Assembly: GCF_036549475.1 (NCBI RefSeq)
Contig: NZ_JAZHLI010000015.1
Location: 1 to 64,000, forward strand
Direction: 5' to 3'
DNA: 64,000 nt
Origin: Aurantimonas sp036549475
Lineage (GTDB): Bacteria > Pseudomonadota > Alphaproteobacteria > Rhizobiales > Rhizobiaceae
Shown here: piece after piece, positions 31,741 through 41,826 of the stretch
Layout of the letters: every line of letters begins with the position of its first letter
How positions within the stretch are numbered: position 1 is the first letter of the stretch
Notes under the pieces: generated by a model
Seen by the model: the letters and a program-made list of their open reading frames with translations, nothing else
Told to the model about the DNA's origin: nothing
The model's database searches: none
Program-made: the position numbers and the translations under genes

Positions 31741-32517
31741 ATGTCGACCTCACTTCTCACCCGGCAGCGCCAGGAAGCCATCGGCGCGCGCCTGGCCAGC
31801 GACGGTCGGGTGATCGCGGCAGCCATGGCGCGGGAATTCGCGGTGTCCGAGGACACGATCCGCCGCGACCTGCGCGACATGGCGGCGGCCGGCCTCTGCG
31901 AACGCGTCTATGGGGGCGCGCTGCCGGTCGCGCCGAGCGGGGGCCCGATCGCCGAGCGGCAGGAACAGGCGAGCGCGGTAAAGACCGAACTCGCCCGGGT
32001 CGCGGCCGGCCTGTTGCCGCACGACGCCACGATCTTCATCGATGCCGGTTCGTCGAACATCGCGCTTGCGCGGCAATTGCCCGAAAATGCCCGCGGGACC
32101 ATCGTCACCAATTCGCCCGCCGTGGCCCTGGCCGTGCCTGCCGGGGGCGGGCTGCGCGTCGTCCTGGTCGGCGGCCAGTTCGATTCCCATGCGGGCGCCT
32201 GCCTCGGGGCGAAGGCGGTGAGTGACGCCGAGCGTCTCTGCCCCGATCTAGTGGTGCTGGGTGCCTGCGGTGCCGACCCGGTCGAGGGCATCACCGCCTT
32301 CAGCCAGGAGGAAGCCGAGTTCAAGCGGCGCATGGCCAATACCGGACGATCGGTCATGGTGATCGCCACCGGCGACAAGCTGGGCACCGTCGCGCCGTTC
32401 CGGGTCATCGCCGCGTCGCAGGTGACCCGCCTGGTGACGCAGTCGGATTGCGACCCGGCAATCCTTGCGGCTTTCGCAGAGGGCGGGACCGAGATCGTCC
32501 GCGTTTCCACCCCCTGA
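31741..32517 (+). CDS. DeoR/GlpR family transcriptional regulator
   Basis: 258 residues. The N-terminal winged helix is readable (RQEAIGARLASDGRVIAAAMAREF, then VSEDTIRRDLRDMAAAGLCERVYGGAL), the DeoR signature, followed by the sugar-phosphate-binding DeoRC domain with the IDAGSSN phosphate loop near residue 100. Regulators of this family respond to phosphorylated sugars. The MFS transporter 50 bases downstream is the likely target and partner; the ligand cannot be told from sequence. Phased RTGCA repeats before the start may be its operator. Confidence 0.88.
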   Translation: MSTSLLTRQRQEAIGARLASDGRVIAAAMAREFAVSEDTIRRDLRDMAAAGLCERVYGGALPVAPSGGPIAERQEQASAVKTELARVAAGLLPHDATIFIDAGSSNIALARQLPENARGTIVTNSPAVALAVPAGGGLRVVLVGGQFDSHAGACLGAKAVSDAERLCPDLVVLGACGADPVEGITAFSQEEAEFKRRMANTGRSVMVIATGDKLGTVAPFRVIAASQVTRLVTQSDCDPAILAAFAEGGTEIVRVSTP

Positions 32518-32569
32518 CCGCATTGCCCGTTCGCTACACTTTTTGCGCCGAACCTTTCTGGAGCCTCGA

Positions 32570-33841
32570 ATGACCGCCTCCGCAGCGCATATATCGGCAG
32601 CCTCGCCGCGACCGCGCGCCTTTCCGCCGACCCGCATCGCGGTGGCGCTGGCCTTCTTCGTCAATGGCCTGGTCCTCGGCTCCTGGACGCCTCAGGTGCC
32701 GCTGCTGGCCGCGCGCCTGGGGATCGGGGAAGCCACCCTTGGCCTGTTCATCCTGGCGCTGGGGCTGGGCGCGATCTCGGCGATGCCGGTGATCGGCGGT
32801 GTCCTGGCGAGCAGCGGGTCGCGGCGCCCCGTCCTGATCACGCAGGCGCTGCTGGCAATTGCCCTGCCGCTGGTGGTGGTGGTGGCGCCTTCGGCGGTCT
32901 TCGTCGCGATCGCGATCTTTTTTTTCGGCGCCACGATGGGCGGCATGGATGTCGCCATGAATGCCAATGCCGTGGCGGTGGAGCGCCGCCTCGGCCGCGC
33001 GATCATGTCGTCCTGCCACGGCTTCTGGTCCGTCGGCGGCTTCGTAGGGGCCGGTATCGGCGGAACGCTGATCGAAGCGATCGGGGCGCTGCCCCATGCG
33101 CTGGCTATCGGCGCGGTCACGCTCGCCCTGATCTGGCCGGTATACAGGACGATGTTCGACGACCGGCAGGTGTCGGCCGGCGCCGGCGAGGAGAGTGGGG
33201 ATGGCGGATGGACCGCCATCAAGGCCGCCGCGCGCCGCAACCGGCCGGCGCTGCTCAAGGGGCTGGCCATCGGCATCCTGGCGCTGTTCGCCATGGTGCC
33301 GGAAGGCGCGGCGATCGACTGGAGCGCGATCTATCTGCGCCAGGATCTGGGCGCGGCGATCGCCAGCTCAGGCTTCGCCTTCGCGGCCTTCTCTGCGTCG
33401 ATGGCCGTGTTCCGCTTTGCCGGCGACGGCATCCGCGACCGGCTCGGCGCGGTGCGCACCGTGCGCTTGTCGCTGATTGTGGGGATCGCGGGTCTGTGGG
33501 CGGTCGGCCTTGCGCCAAGCCTCGGCTGGGCAATTGCCGGCTTCGCGCTGCTCGGGGTCGGCCTGTCGAACATCGTGCCGGTGGCCTTCTCGGCGGCCGG
33601 AAACATTGCCGGGCTGCGGCCGGGCGTCGGCTTGGCGATGGCGACGAGCCTTGGCTATTCCGGCATCCTGATCGCGCCGTCGGCCATCGGCTTCATTGCC
33701 GAGCATGTCGGCTTCACGGCGGTATTTCTCGGCATGTCCGGGCTGCTTCTGGTCATCCTGGCCATGTCGGCGCTGCTGTCCGGTGCGGACGACCGCTCGG
33801 TGGATGTCATGCCCACGGTGAGCGATCCGGTTTCGCCGTAA
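32570..33841 (+). CDS. MFS transporter, YbjJ-like
   Basis: 423 residues with about twelve hydrophobic segments, beginning with LAFFVNGLVLGSWTPQVPLL and including the family's GAISAMPVIGG loop and MDVAMNANAVAVERRLGR. This pattern resembles the YbjJ/fucose-permease-like branch of the major facilitator superfamily. Substrate unknown; the DeoR regulator upstream makes a sugar or sugar derivative likely. ATG 32570 with GGAG upstream was chosen; the frame is open to 32465 within the regulator gene. An inner-membrane exporter role is also possible. Confidence 0.85.
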   Translation: MTASAAHISAASPRPRAFPPTRIAVALAFFVNGLVLGSWTPQVPLLAARLGIGEATLGLFILALGLGAISAMPVIGGVLASSGSRRPVLITQALLAIALPLVVVVAPSAVFVAIAIFFFGATMGGMDVAMNANAVAVERRLGRAIMSSCHGFWSVGGFVGAGIGGTLIEAIGALPHALAIGAVTLALIWPVYRTMFDDRQVSAGAGEESGDGGWTAIKAAARRNRPALLKGLAIGILALFAMVPEGAAIDWSAIYLRQDLGAAIASSGFAFAAFSASMAVFRFAGDGIRDRLGAVRTVRLSLIVGIAGLWAVGLAPSLGWAIAGFALLGVGLSNIVPVAFSAAGNIAGLRPGVGLAMATSLGYSGILIAPSAIGFIAEHVGFTAVFLGMSGLLLVILAMSALLSGADDRSVDVMPTVSDPVSP

Positions 33842-33886
33842 GGCGGGCCGGCATCGGGGTCGCCAGGCGCCCCGATGCCTGTGCCG

Positions 33887-34045
33887 TCAGAGCTTGCCCA
33901 GAAGCAGCAGCACCAGGACGATGACCAGCAGGGCGCCGATCAGGCCGGAGGGGCCATAGCCCCAGCCGCCGGAATACCCCCATGTCGGCAGGGCGCCGAT
34001 GAGGATCAGGATGAGGACGATCAGAAGGATTGTGCCGAGACTCAT
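33887..34045 (-). CDS. DUF3309 family micro-protein
   Basis: 52 residues: two hydrophobic helices (about 5-19 and 34-50) around a conserved PTWGYSGGWGYGPSG turn. This is the small membrane DUF3309 family, widespread in proteobacteria and of unknown function. A GGAAC-N17-GTT motif lies about 40-60 bases upstream, suggesting general stress control. A second, more divergent family member is encoded just upstream on the same strand. Confidence 0.85.
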   Translation of the reverse strand: MSLGTILLIVLILILIGALPTWGYSGGWGYGPSGLIGALLVIVLVLLLLGKL

Positions 34046-34083
34046 TGGCGTGTTCCCGATTGTTCATGATACTTGCGATCACA

Positions 34084-34108
34084 AACCTTTGAACCGGGAA
34101 TCGGTTCC
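34084..34108 (-). promoter_or_regulatory. Candidate EcfG promoter for the DUF3309 gene
   Basis: Minus strand GGAAC (34108-34104), 17-base spacer, GTT (34086-34084). The -10 end is 39 bases from the ATG at 34045, a good promoter distance. Confidence 0.55.
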
Positions 34109-34135
34109 CGCTGCCGGCCTCGCCCCGTCCGCCTG

Positions 34136-34309
34136 TCAGGCCGGGCCGAACCCGCCGATCGCGACGAAGACGGCGATCAGCGTGAAGATGATCGCCAGGA
34201 CCATGGTCGGCCGGTATCCCCATTGCCGCGAATAGGGCCATGTCGGCATCGCCGCGATCAGCAGCAGAAACACGATGACGACGATGATCGGTCCGTATCC
34301 GACGGGCAT
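34136..34309 (-). CDS. Second DUF3309-like micro-protein
   Basis: 57 residues, two hydrophobic helices around MPTWPYSRQWGYRPT. The PTWPYS-WGY core is that of DUF3309, but the C-terminal helix differs from the neighbour at 33887-34045. AGGAAG precedes the ATG at a normal distance. No stress-promoter motif was found upstream, so the pair may be regulated differently. Membrane location is inferred from composition. Confidence 0.8.
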   Translation of the reverse strand: MPVGYGPIIVVIVFLLLIAAMPTWPYSRQWGYRPTMVLAIIFTLIAVFVAIGGFGPA

Positions 34310-34514
34310 GGGCACTTCCTCGCGCTGTTCTCGCTCTCGCCATAGGGCACGCCTGCCCCCGGCATCAAGGCCGGATTGTCCGCAGGAACAGTGCACGCGC
34401 AGGATTCGAGGCCATCCAGTGCCCGTCATGACCGCGTCACGCGGGCCGGCTGAATTGACAAGCCGGCGCGAAGGCGCCACCTCGACATATGCCACCATCC
34501 ATCCGAGGCTTGCC

Positions 34515-35789
<1,275 letters not shown>

Positions 35790-35837
35790 CATCGTCGGCC
35801 ATCCTGTGCATGCCTACCGTTCATGGGGGATCTGCCG

Positions 35838-36803
35838 ATGACCGCTGCACCGCCCAACCGCCTCCGAAACGCTCGCCTCGGCGCCGCCGTGCTGGTGGCG
35901 CTGGTCGTTTGGTGGCCGGGGATGGCTGCCGCCGAAGGCTCGATTACCCTGCCAGCGTTGGCCTTTCCACCAAGCCCGCCGGCCTTTGCCGAACCGATCG
36001 ATCCGTCGGTCCCTGCGCCGGACACGCCGCTCACCGCGGGCGGCATCTGCCAGCTGATTGCCCGCAACGCGGCCGCGGTCGGCATGTCACCGGACTTCTT
36101 CGCCAGACTGATCTGGAAGGAAAGCCGCTTCGATGCCGGCGCGGTCTCGCCGGTCGGCGCGCGGGGGATCGCCCAGTTCATGCCCTATACGGCCGACGAA
36201 CGCGGCCTCGACGATCCCAATGATCCGCGCCAGGCCCTGCATCACTCGGCGATGTATCTCGCCGATCTGCGCGCCGAACTCGGCAATTGGGGCCTTGCGG
36301 CGGCCGCCTATAATGGCGGGATCAACCGGGTGAAGCGCTGGCTCGCCAGCGGCGGCTCGCTGCCCTTCGAGACCGAGGAATACGTCAACGCCATCACCTT
36401 CCGGCCGGCCGACTGGTTCCGCGAGGAGGGGCGCGAACTGGAGGAGCGGCCGCTCGACGCCGAGCGCGACTTCGACGAGAGCTGTGCCCGGCTGCCGATC
36501 ATGAAGACCCGTGCCGTCTTTGCCGCCTTCGATGACGTCGTTGAGAGCGCGCCGATGCGGCCATGGGGCGTGCAGGTCGCCGGCCATGCGAAGCAGGCCG
36601 TCGCCATGAAGATGTTCCGCCGGGTCCAGTCGAGCTTCGGGGCCATCCTGAAGGGGAGGGACCCGCTCGTCATCCGGGGACGCAATGCTGCTCGCCAGCG
36701 CATCTATGCGGTCCGCATCGGGGCCGACACCCGCGGCGAGGCCAACGCGCTGTGCGGCCGGCTGCGCGGCGCCGGAGGCTCCTGCGTCGTCCTGAAGAAC
36801 TGA
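35838..36803 (+). CDS. Lytic transglycosylase with C-terminal SPOR-like domain
   Basis: 321 residues. The signal peptide (residues ~1-34, ending GMAAAEG) sends it to the periplasm. The SLT domain follows, with catalytic Glu in WKESRFDAGAVSPVGARG, then AQFMPYTA and AAAYNGGINRVKRW. The C-terminal ~70 residues (AVAMKMFRRVQSSF...RGEANALCGRLRGAGGSCVV) resemble SPOR, a denuded-glycan binding fold. It cleaves peptidoglycan with 1,6-anhydro ends, perhaps at the septum. Start 35838 has GGGGGA at the right spacing; an ATG at 35823 lies before it. Seems to stand alone. Confidence 0.88.
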   Translation: MTAAPPNRLRNARLGAAVLVALVVWWPGMAAAEGSITLPALAFPPSPPAFAEPIDPSVPAPDTPLTAGGICQLIARNAAAVGMSPDFFARLIWKESRFDAGAVSPVGARGIAQFMPYTADERGLDDPNDPRQALHHSAMYLADLRAELGNWGLAAAAYNGGINRVKRWLASGGSLPFETEEYVNAITFRPADWFREEGRELEERPLDAERDFDESCARLPIMKTRAVFAAFDDVVESAPMRPWGVQVAGHAKQAVAMKMFRRVQSSFGAILKGRDPLVIRGRNAARQRIYAVRIGADTRGEANALCGRLRGAGGSCVVLKN

Positions 36804-36814
36804 CGCTTTCGCGC

Positions 36815-37699
36815 TTACCGGTTGCGGATCAGCGGGACCCGGCTCGGCCAGCCCGCGGTTTCCTTCTCGCGCGCGAAGGTGAACAGGCCGGAACCTGCCA
36901 CCAGGACCATGCCGGCAATGGCGATGAGGTCGGGGAATTCGGAAAAGAAGCTCGCCCCGATGATCGTCGCCCAGACGATCTGGCTGTATTGCGTCGGGGC
37001 GACGCGGGCCGCCGGAGCGAGGCGGGTGGCGAAGACGATGAGCAGATGGCCCATGCCGGCGCAGACGCCGGCAAGGATCAAGATAGGCCACAGATCGTTG
37101 GCCGGGATCTCGAAATCCGGCACCATCAGGATGCCGTTGACGACGATCGCGGCGACCAGCACCGCCCCGATCAGCGTGATCCGGCGCTCGGACGGCCCAA
37201 GGACGCGCAGCACGATTACCGTGATCGCGCCGCAGATGGCCACGCCGATGGCGGCGAAATGGCCGGGCAGGATCTCGCGGAAGCCGGGCCGCACCACCAG
37301 CAGCACGCCGACGAGGCCGCCGAGGACGGCCAGCCAGCGCCGCCAGCCGATGGGCTCCTTCAGAACCACGAAGGAGAAGACCGTCACGAAGATCGGTAGA
37401 AGGAAGATCAGGGCGTAGGCTTCGGCCAGCGGCAGGCTGGTGAAGGCGATCACGCCGAGGATGCCGCCCAGCGTGCCGCTCGCCATGCGCAGCGCGAGGA
37501 GGCCGGGGCGCGTGGGCACGAAGACATTGCCCCAATTGTCTTCGGGCCGCTTGGTGAACAGGGCCGGAAGCAGGGCGAAGACCGAGACGAAGAACCCGAT
37601 CTCGAAGATCGGCAGCCGGTCGCCGATCGCCTTGAGGGAGGCGTCGCCGCAGGCGAAGGCGAAATAGGACGCGAAGGCGAGAAGGATGCCGGCCTGCAT
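36815..37699 (-). CDS. EamA/RhaT family (DMT) transporter
   Basis: 294 residues with ten predicted hydrophobic helices in two EamA repeats (first about 1-135, second about 150-285), the drug/metabolite transporter superfamily. Members export or import amino acids, nucleotides or small metabolites; no substrate can be assigned. It converges on the lytic transglycosylase, whose stop is only 11 bases away. Confidence 0.86.
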   Translation of the reverse strand: MQAGILLAFASYFAFACGDASLKAIGDRLPIFEIGFFVSVFALLPALFTKRPEDNWGNVFVPTRPGLLALRMASGTLGGILGVIAFTSLPLAEAYALIFLLPIFVTVFSFVVLKEPIGWRRWLAVLGGLVGVLLVVRPGFREILPGHFAAIGVAICGAITVIVLRVLGPSERRITLIGAVLVAAIVVNGILMVPDFEIPANDLWPILILAGVCAGMGHLLIVFATRLAPAARVAPTQYSQIVWATIIGASFFSEFPDLIAIAGMVLVAGSGLFTFAREKETAGWPSRVPLIRNR

Positions 37700-37823
37700 G
37701 GGGACGCATTCGTGTAAGCGGCGGGAGCCCCGTCGCTAGGCCAAGGCCCGAGCGCAATGCAAATGAATTTTAGTGCCCACGACGGGTTTCTCGCCAGGCC
37801 GCGCGAAGCAGACCCCCAGACGC

Positions 37824-37902
37824 GAAAAAAGGCAGCGAGGGGGAGCTGCCTTTTTCCGTCTGCTGCTTTGCGATCGAGGGGGATGATCGCTTGGGGGTGC
37901 TT
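37824..37902 (-). ncRNA. Candidate small RNA with two C-rich hairpin loops
   Basis: Read on the minus strand, an EcfG-like motif is followed by about 75-80 bases holding two hairpins. The first has a 6-bp stem (37885-37890 with 37870-37875) and loop AUCCCCCUC; the second has the stem GGCAGC/GCUGCC (37850-37845 with 37836-37831), loop UCCCCCUC, and a run of six U, an intrinsic terminator. The two loops share UCCCCCUC, and a third C-run (ACCCCCA) precedes them. No gene needs a terminator here, since both neighbours are transcribed away from it. The design recalls GsrN, the sigma-T-dependent C-rich-loop sRNA of Caulobacter, but homology is not established. Ends are estimated. Confidence 0.5.
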
Positions 37903-37906
37903 GAAG

Positions 37907-37931
37907 AATGCGGGTCTGGCGAAAGCGTTCC
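37907..37931 (-). promoter_or_regulatory. Candidate EcfG promoter for the small RNA
   Basis: GGAAC (37931-37927), 17-base spacer, ATT (37909-37907), a slightly weakened form of the general stress promoter. It is placed ~10 bases before the start of the sRNA-like structure. Confidence 0.4.
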
Positions 37932-38059
37932 AAAAAAAGTTTATGGCATGTCGATTTTTTTCCCGCGACCTCGGACGCAACGTCCAAGTGGCTTCCCAGC
38001 CTTGCGAATCGGCCCAGAACCTTTTCCAACCGATATAACTTCCCACATGAGCGGGACGA

Positions 38060-41000
38060 ATGACCGACCATCGCCCCGCCCGAGAGAGCATCCGTTTCGA
38101 CGGGTCCAATGTCACCGCCGTCCTCGGGCCGACCAATACCGGCAAGACGTATCTCGCCATCGAGCGGATGGTCGCCCATTCCTCGGGGACGATCGGCCTG
38201 CCGCTGCGCCTTTTGGCGCGTGAGGTGTATCAGAAGGTCTGCGACCGGGTCGGCGTCGGGGCTGTCGCGCTGATCACCGGCGAGGAGAAGATCAAGCCGC
38301 CCAATGCGCGCTATTCGGTCTGCACCGTGGAGGCGATGCCGCGCACGCCGAACACCGCTTTCGTGGCCATCGACGAGGTGCAGCTCGCCAGCGATCTGGA
38401 GCGCGGCCATGTCTTCACCGACCGCATCCTGCATGCCCGCGGCCGCGAAGAGACGCTGCTGCTCGGGTCCTCCACCATGCAGGGCGTGCTGCAGCGGCTG
38501 CTGAGCGGCTCCCATGCGACCACGCGGCCACGACTGTCCAACCTGCTCTATGCCGGCTCCAAGAAGATCACCCGGCTGCCGCGCCGCTCCGCCATCGTCG
38601 CCTTCTCGGCGGACGAGGTCTACGCCATTGCCGAGCTGATAAGGCGCCAGCGGGGCGGGGCGGCCGTCGTGCTCGGCGCTCTGTCGCCGCGGACCCGAAA
38701 CGCCCAGGTCGAGCTTTACCAGTCCGGCGACGTCGATTTCCTCGTGGCCACCGACGCCATCGGCATGGGGCTCAATCTCGACGTCGATCATGTCGCCTTT
38801 GCGCAGGACTGGAAATTCGACGGCTTCCAGTATCGCCAGCTGACGCCCGCCGAATTCGGCCAGATCGCCGGGCGCGCGGGGCGACATCTGCGCGACGGCA
38901 CCTTCGGCGTGACCGGCAAGGTCGATCCCCTGGCGCCGGAGATGGTCGAGGCGCTGGAATCGCATTCCTTCGCATCGGTGAAGGTCCTGCAATGGCGTTC
39001 GCGTGACTTCGATTTCGCCTCGATCGACGCCCTGAAGGCCAGTCTGGAGGCGCCGCCGCCGAGCGAGGCGTTGGCCCGCTCGCTGCCCGCCGTCGACCAG
39101 CGGGCGCTGGAATTTCTGTCGCGCGACCCGGCGGTGAAGGATCGCGCTACCAGCCCGGCCGCGGTCGAACTGCTCTGGGAAGCCTGCAAGCTGCCGGACT
39201 ATCGGCGCATCGCGCCGGCCCAGCATGCCGAGATCATTGCCACGATCTACGCCGATCTGGTGTCCGACGGTCATGTCGCGGAAGACTATCTGGCGAGCCA
39301 GGTGCGCCGCGCCGATCGCACCGAGGGCGACATCGATACGCTGTCCCAGCGGATCGCGGAGATCCGCACATGGACCTACATGTCGCACCGTCCGGACTGG
39401 CTGGCCGATCCGACACACTGGCAGGAAAAGACTCGCGAGATCGAGGACCGTCTTTCCGACGCTCTTCACGACAGGTTGACGAAACGCTTCGTAGACCGCA
39501 GGACAAGCGTCTTGATGAGGCGGCTGAGAGAGAACGCGTTCATGGAAGCTGAGATCGGCGGCGACGGCACGGTTGTGGTCGAGGGCCACCCGGTAGGCGA
39601 GCTGCAGGGGTTCAGGTTCACCCCCGACGGCAAGGCCGACGGGCCGGATGGCCGCGCAGTGCGGGCTGCTGCCCAGAAGGCACTGGCCGGCGAGTTCGAA
39701 AAGCGCGCCGAACGGTTCGCCAATTCGCCCAATGGCGACATTGCGCTGGGCTCGGACGGGCTGGTGCGCTGGCTCGGTGCGCCCGTGGCCATGCTGACGA
39801 CCGGCGACGACCCGCTGAAGCCGAAGACGGTGCTGCTGGCCGACGAGCAGCTCACCGGCTCGGCGCGCGACAAGGTCGTGGCGCGGGCCGAGCGTTCGGT
39901 GACCTACCAGATCACCACCGTCCTCAAGCCGCTGCTCGATCTGCAGGCGGCCGATGGCCTGGAAGGCGTCGCCAAGGGCCTCGCCTACCGGCTCTACGAG
40001 AATTACGGCCTGATCCAGCGACGCGAGATCTCGGAGGACGTGCGCTCGCTCGACCAGGAATCGCGCGCAGCCCTTCGTCGCTGCGGCGTGCGCTTCGGCG
40101 CCTACCACATCTTCGTCCCGGCGCTGATCAAGCCGGCGCCTGCTGCGCTGCTGACGCTGCTGTGGGCGATCCACAATGACGGCCGCGACAAGCCGGGCTA
40201 CGGCGAGGTCACGCATCTGCTGGCGACCGGCCGCACCTCGGCCGTCGCCGATGCCTCCTTCGATCCGGTGTTCTGGGGTCTGGCCGGCTATCGGCTCCTC
40301 GGCCGCCGGGCCGTGCGCGTCGACATCCTCGAGCGCCTGGCGGACCTGATCCGTCCCGCACTCGGCTGGAAACCGGGCACCGGCAAGCGGCCGGAAGGCG
40401 CCTATGACGGCTCACAGTTCCTGGTCACACCGGGGATGATGTCGATCCTCGGTGCGACATCGGAAGACATGGAAGAGGTCCTGAAGGGTCTCGGCTATCG
40501 CGCCGAGCCGGTGGAGCAGACCAAGGTCGAGGCCGAGCTGGCCCGTCTGGACGACGCATCCCGGGCGGCCGAAGAGGCTGCGCGCGTCGAAGCGGCGAAG
40601 AAGGCTGCGGAGGCAGCCGCCACTGCCGATGCGCCGCAGCCGGCGCCGGACGCCGCCGGCGACGATGTCGCCACCACGGCCCCCGAGACGACACAGAACG
40701 AGGTCGGGGCAACCGCGGACGAAACGCCGACGGTTTCACAGGATTCGGGTCCGGTTGACGCGGTTGCCGATCCGGCCGCTCCGTCAGACGCAGCCGAGGC
40801 TCCTTCAAGTCTCGCCGAAGCCATTCCCGAGGCAACGGACACCGGCGGGCTGGCCGAGGTCGGCAAGGCCGCCGCGGCGGCTCTCGGCGAGGCAACCGAC
40901 GGCGAGGCGGCTGCAACGCCGGCCGAGGCAACTGATACGCCGGCAGCCGATGCCCCGGTGGCAGACGTGGCCGATGCGGCCCAGGGCGGTGCAATGAAGG

Positions 41001-41368
41001 TTGAGGCTGCCGAAGCCGAGGCCCCGAAGCTGGTCCAGGTCTGGCGCGCGCAGCGCGGCGCCGGTCGTGGCGGGGCCCGCCATGCCCAGGGTCAGCGGGG
41101 CCGCGGCCGTGCTCAGCAGGGTGCCGGCGAGGGCGAGGAGCGCGCGCCGCGCTTCGCCAAGGGCGGCCAGCGCGGCAAGAGCCGCGATGGCGGCGATCGT
41201 GCGGACAACGCGGACTTCAAGGGCCGGGGCGAGCGGCCAGAGCGGGGCCGTCGCGTCGACAAGCCTCAGGGCGGCAACGCGGTTGCGCAGCCGGCACGGC
41301 CCCAGCGCATCGACCCCGATTCCCCCTTCGCGAAACTGGCAGCCCTGAAGGACAAGCTTGGCAAATAA
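38060..41368 (+). CDS. Suv3-like superfamily 2 RNA helicase
   Basis: 1102 residues. Walker A is GPTNTGKT (about residues 23-30), motif II is DEVQ (about 107-110), motif VI is in QIAGRAGRH (about 271-279). The overall pattern is that of mitochondrial Suv3, an RNA helicase of the degradosome, whose bacterial relatives are alphaproteobacterial. Conserved core ends near residue 830. The rest is an Ala/Glu/Asp-rich linker (about 830-990), an Arg/Gly-rich basic tail (about 1000-1080) suited to RNA binding, and a conserved short end (SPFAKLAALKDKLGK). The gene overlaps no other, and the S4 gene follows 16 bases later. Confidence 0.88.
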   Translation: MTDHRPARESIRFDGSNVTAVLGPTNTGKTYLAIERMVAHSSGTIGLPLRLLAREVYQKVCDRVGVGAVALITGEEKIKPPNARYSVCTVEAMPRTPNTAFVAIDEVQLASDLERGHVFTDRILHARGREETLLLGSSTMQGVLQRLLSGSHATTRPRLSNLLYAGSKKITRLPRRSAIVAFSADEVYAIAELIRRQRGGAAVVLGALSPRTRNAQVELYQSGDVDFLVATDAIGMGLNLDVDHVAFAQDWKFDGFQYRQLTPAEFGQIAGRAGRHLRDGTFGVTGKVDPLAPEMVEALESHSFASVKVLQWRSRDFDFASIDALKASLEAPPPSEALARSLPAVDQRALEFLSRDPAVKDRATSPAAVELLWEACKLPDYRRIAPAQHAEIIATIYADLVSDGHVAEDYLASQVRRADRTEGDIDTLSQRIAEIRTWTYMSHRPDWLADPTHWQEKTREIEDRLSDALHDRLTKRFVDRRTSVLMRRLRENAFMEAEIGGDGTVVVEGHPVGELQGFRFTPDGKADGPDGRAVRAAAQKALAGEFEKRAERFANSPNGDIALGSDGLVRWLGAPVAMLTTGDDPLKPKTVLLADEQLTGSARDKVVARAERSVTYQITTVLKPLLDLQAADGLEGVAKGLAYRLYENYGLIQRREISEDVRSLDQESRAALRRCGVRFGAYHIFVPALIKPAPAALLTLLWAIHNDGRDKPGYGEVTHLLATGRTSAVADASFDPVFWGLAGYRLLGRRAVRVDILERLADLIRPALGWKPGTGKRPEGAYDGSQFLVTPGMMSILGATSEDMEEVLKGLGYRAEPVEQTKVEAELARLDDASRAAEEAARVEAAKKAAEAAATADAPQPAPDAAGDDVATTAPETTQNEVGATADETPTVSQDSGPVDAVADPAAPSDAAEAPSSLAEAIPEATDTGGLAEVGKAAAAALGEATDGEAAATPAEATDTPAADAPVADVADAAQGGAMKVEAAEAEAPKLVQVWRAQRGAGRGGARHAQGQRGRGRAQQGAGEGEERAPRFAKGGQRGKSRDGGDRADNADFKGRGERPERGRRVDKPQGGNAVAQPARPQRIDPDSPFAKLAALKDKLGK

Positions 41369-41384
41369 GCGCATACTGGAGCCG

Positions 41385-41789
41385 ATGGCTCCGGCAGCGC
41401 CCGCGGGACAGCGCGTCGACAAATGGCTGTTCTTCGCGCGGGTCGTGAAGTCCCGAAGCCTGGCCCAGAAGCTGGTCCAGTCGGGCGGCGTGCGCATCAA
41501 CGGGGACAAGACTGAGAATGCCGCCCGGGCCGTGCGGCCAGGCGATACGCTGACCATCACGCGCAGGGACGATGTCCTCGTGCTGAAAATCGTCGACCCG
41601 GGCGAACGGCGTGGACCGGCTACCGAAGCGGCCACCCTCTACGAGGACCTGTCACCGTCGCGCGAAGCGGTGGCGGAACAGAGGGAAGCTGCCAAGGGCA
41701 AGCCGGCGCCGGGCTACCAGCCCTCGGCGCGGCCGCCGACCAAGAAGGAGCGGCGGGCGCATGATCGCCTGCGCTGGGACGGCGCCTGA
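41385..41789 (+). CDS. S4 domain RNA-binding protein (Hsp15-like)
   Basis: 134 residues. The S4 domain occupies about residues 8-70 (RVDKWLFFARVVKSRSLAQ, GGVRINGDK, VRPGDTLTI), the fold found in Hsp15 (HslR), which binds stalled 50S subunits. The C-terminal half is basic and disordered, with TKKERRAHDRLRW at the end. ATG 41385 with GGAG upstream was preferred to the TTG at 41358, which overlaps the helicase. Its pairing with the helicase is a usual alphaproteobacterial arrangement. Confidence 0.87.
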   Translation: MAPAAPAGQRVDKWLFFARVVKSRSLAQKLVQSGGVRINGDKTENAARAVRPGDTLTITRRDDVLVLKIVDPGERRGPATEAATLYEDLSPSREAVAEQREAAKGKPAPGYQPSARPPTKKERRAHDRLRWDGA

Positions 41790-41826
41790 TCAGGCGGCAT
41801 CCGGATTGACCTGAACCGGCGAGCGC

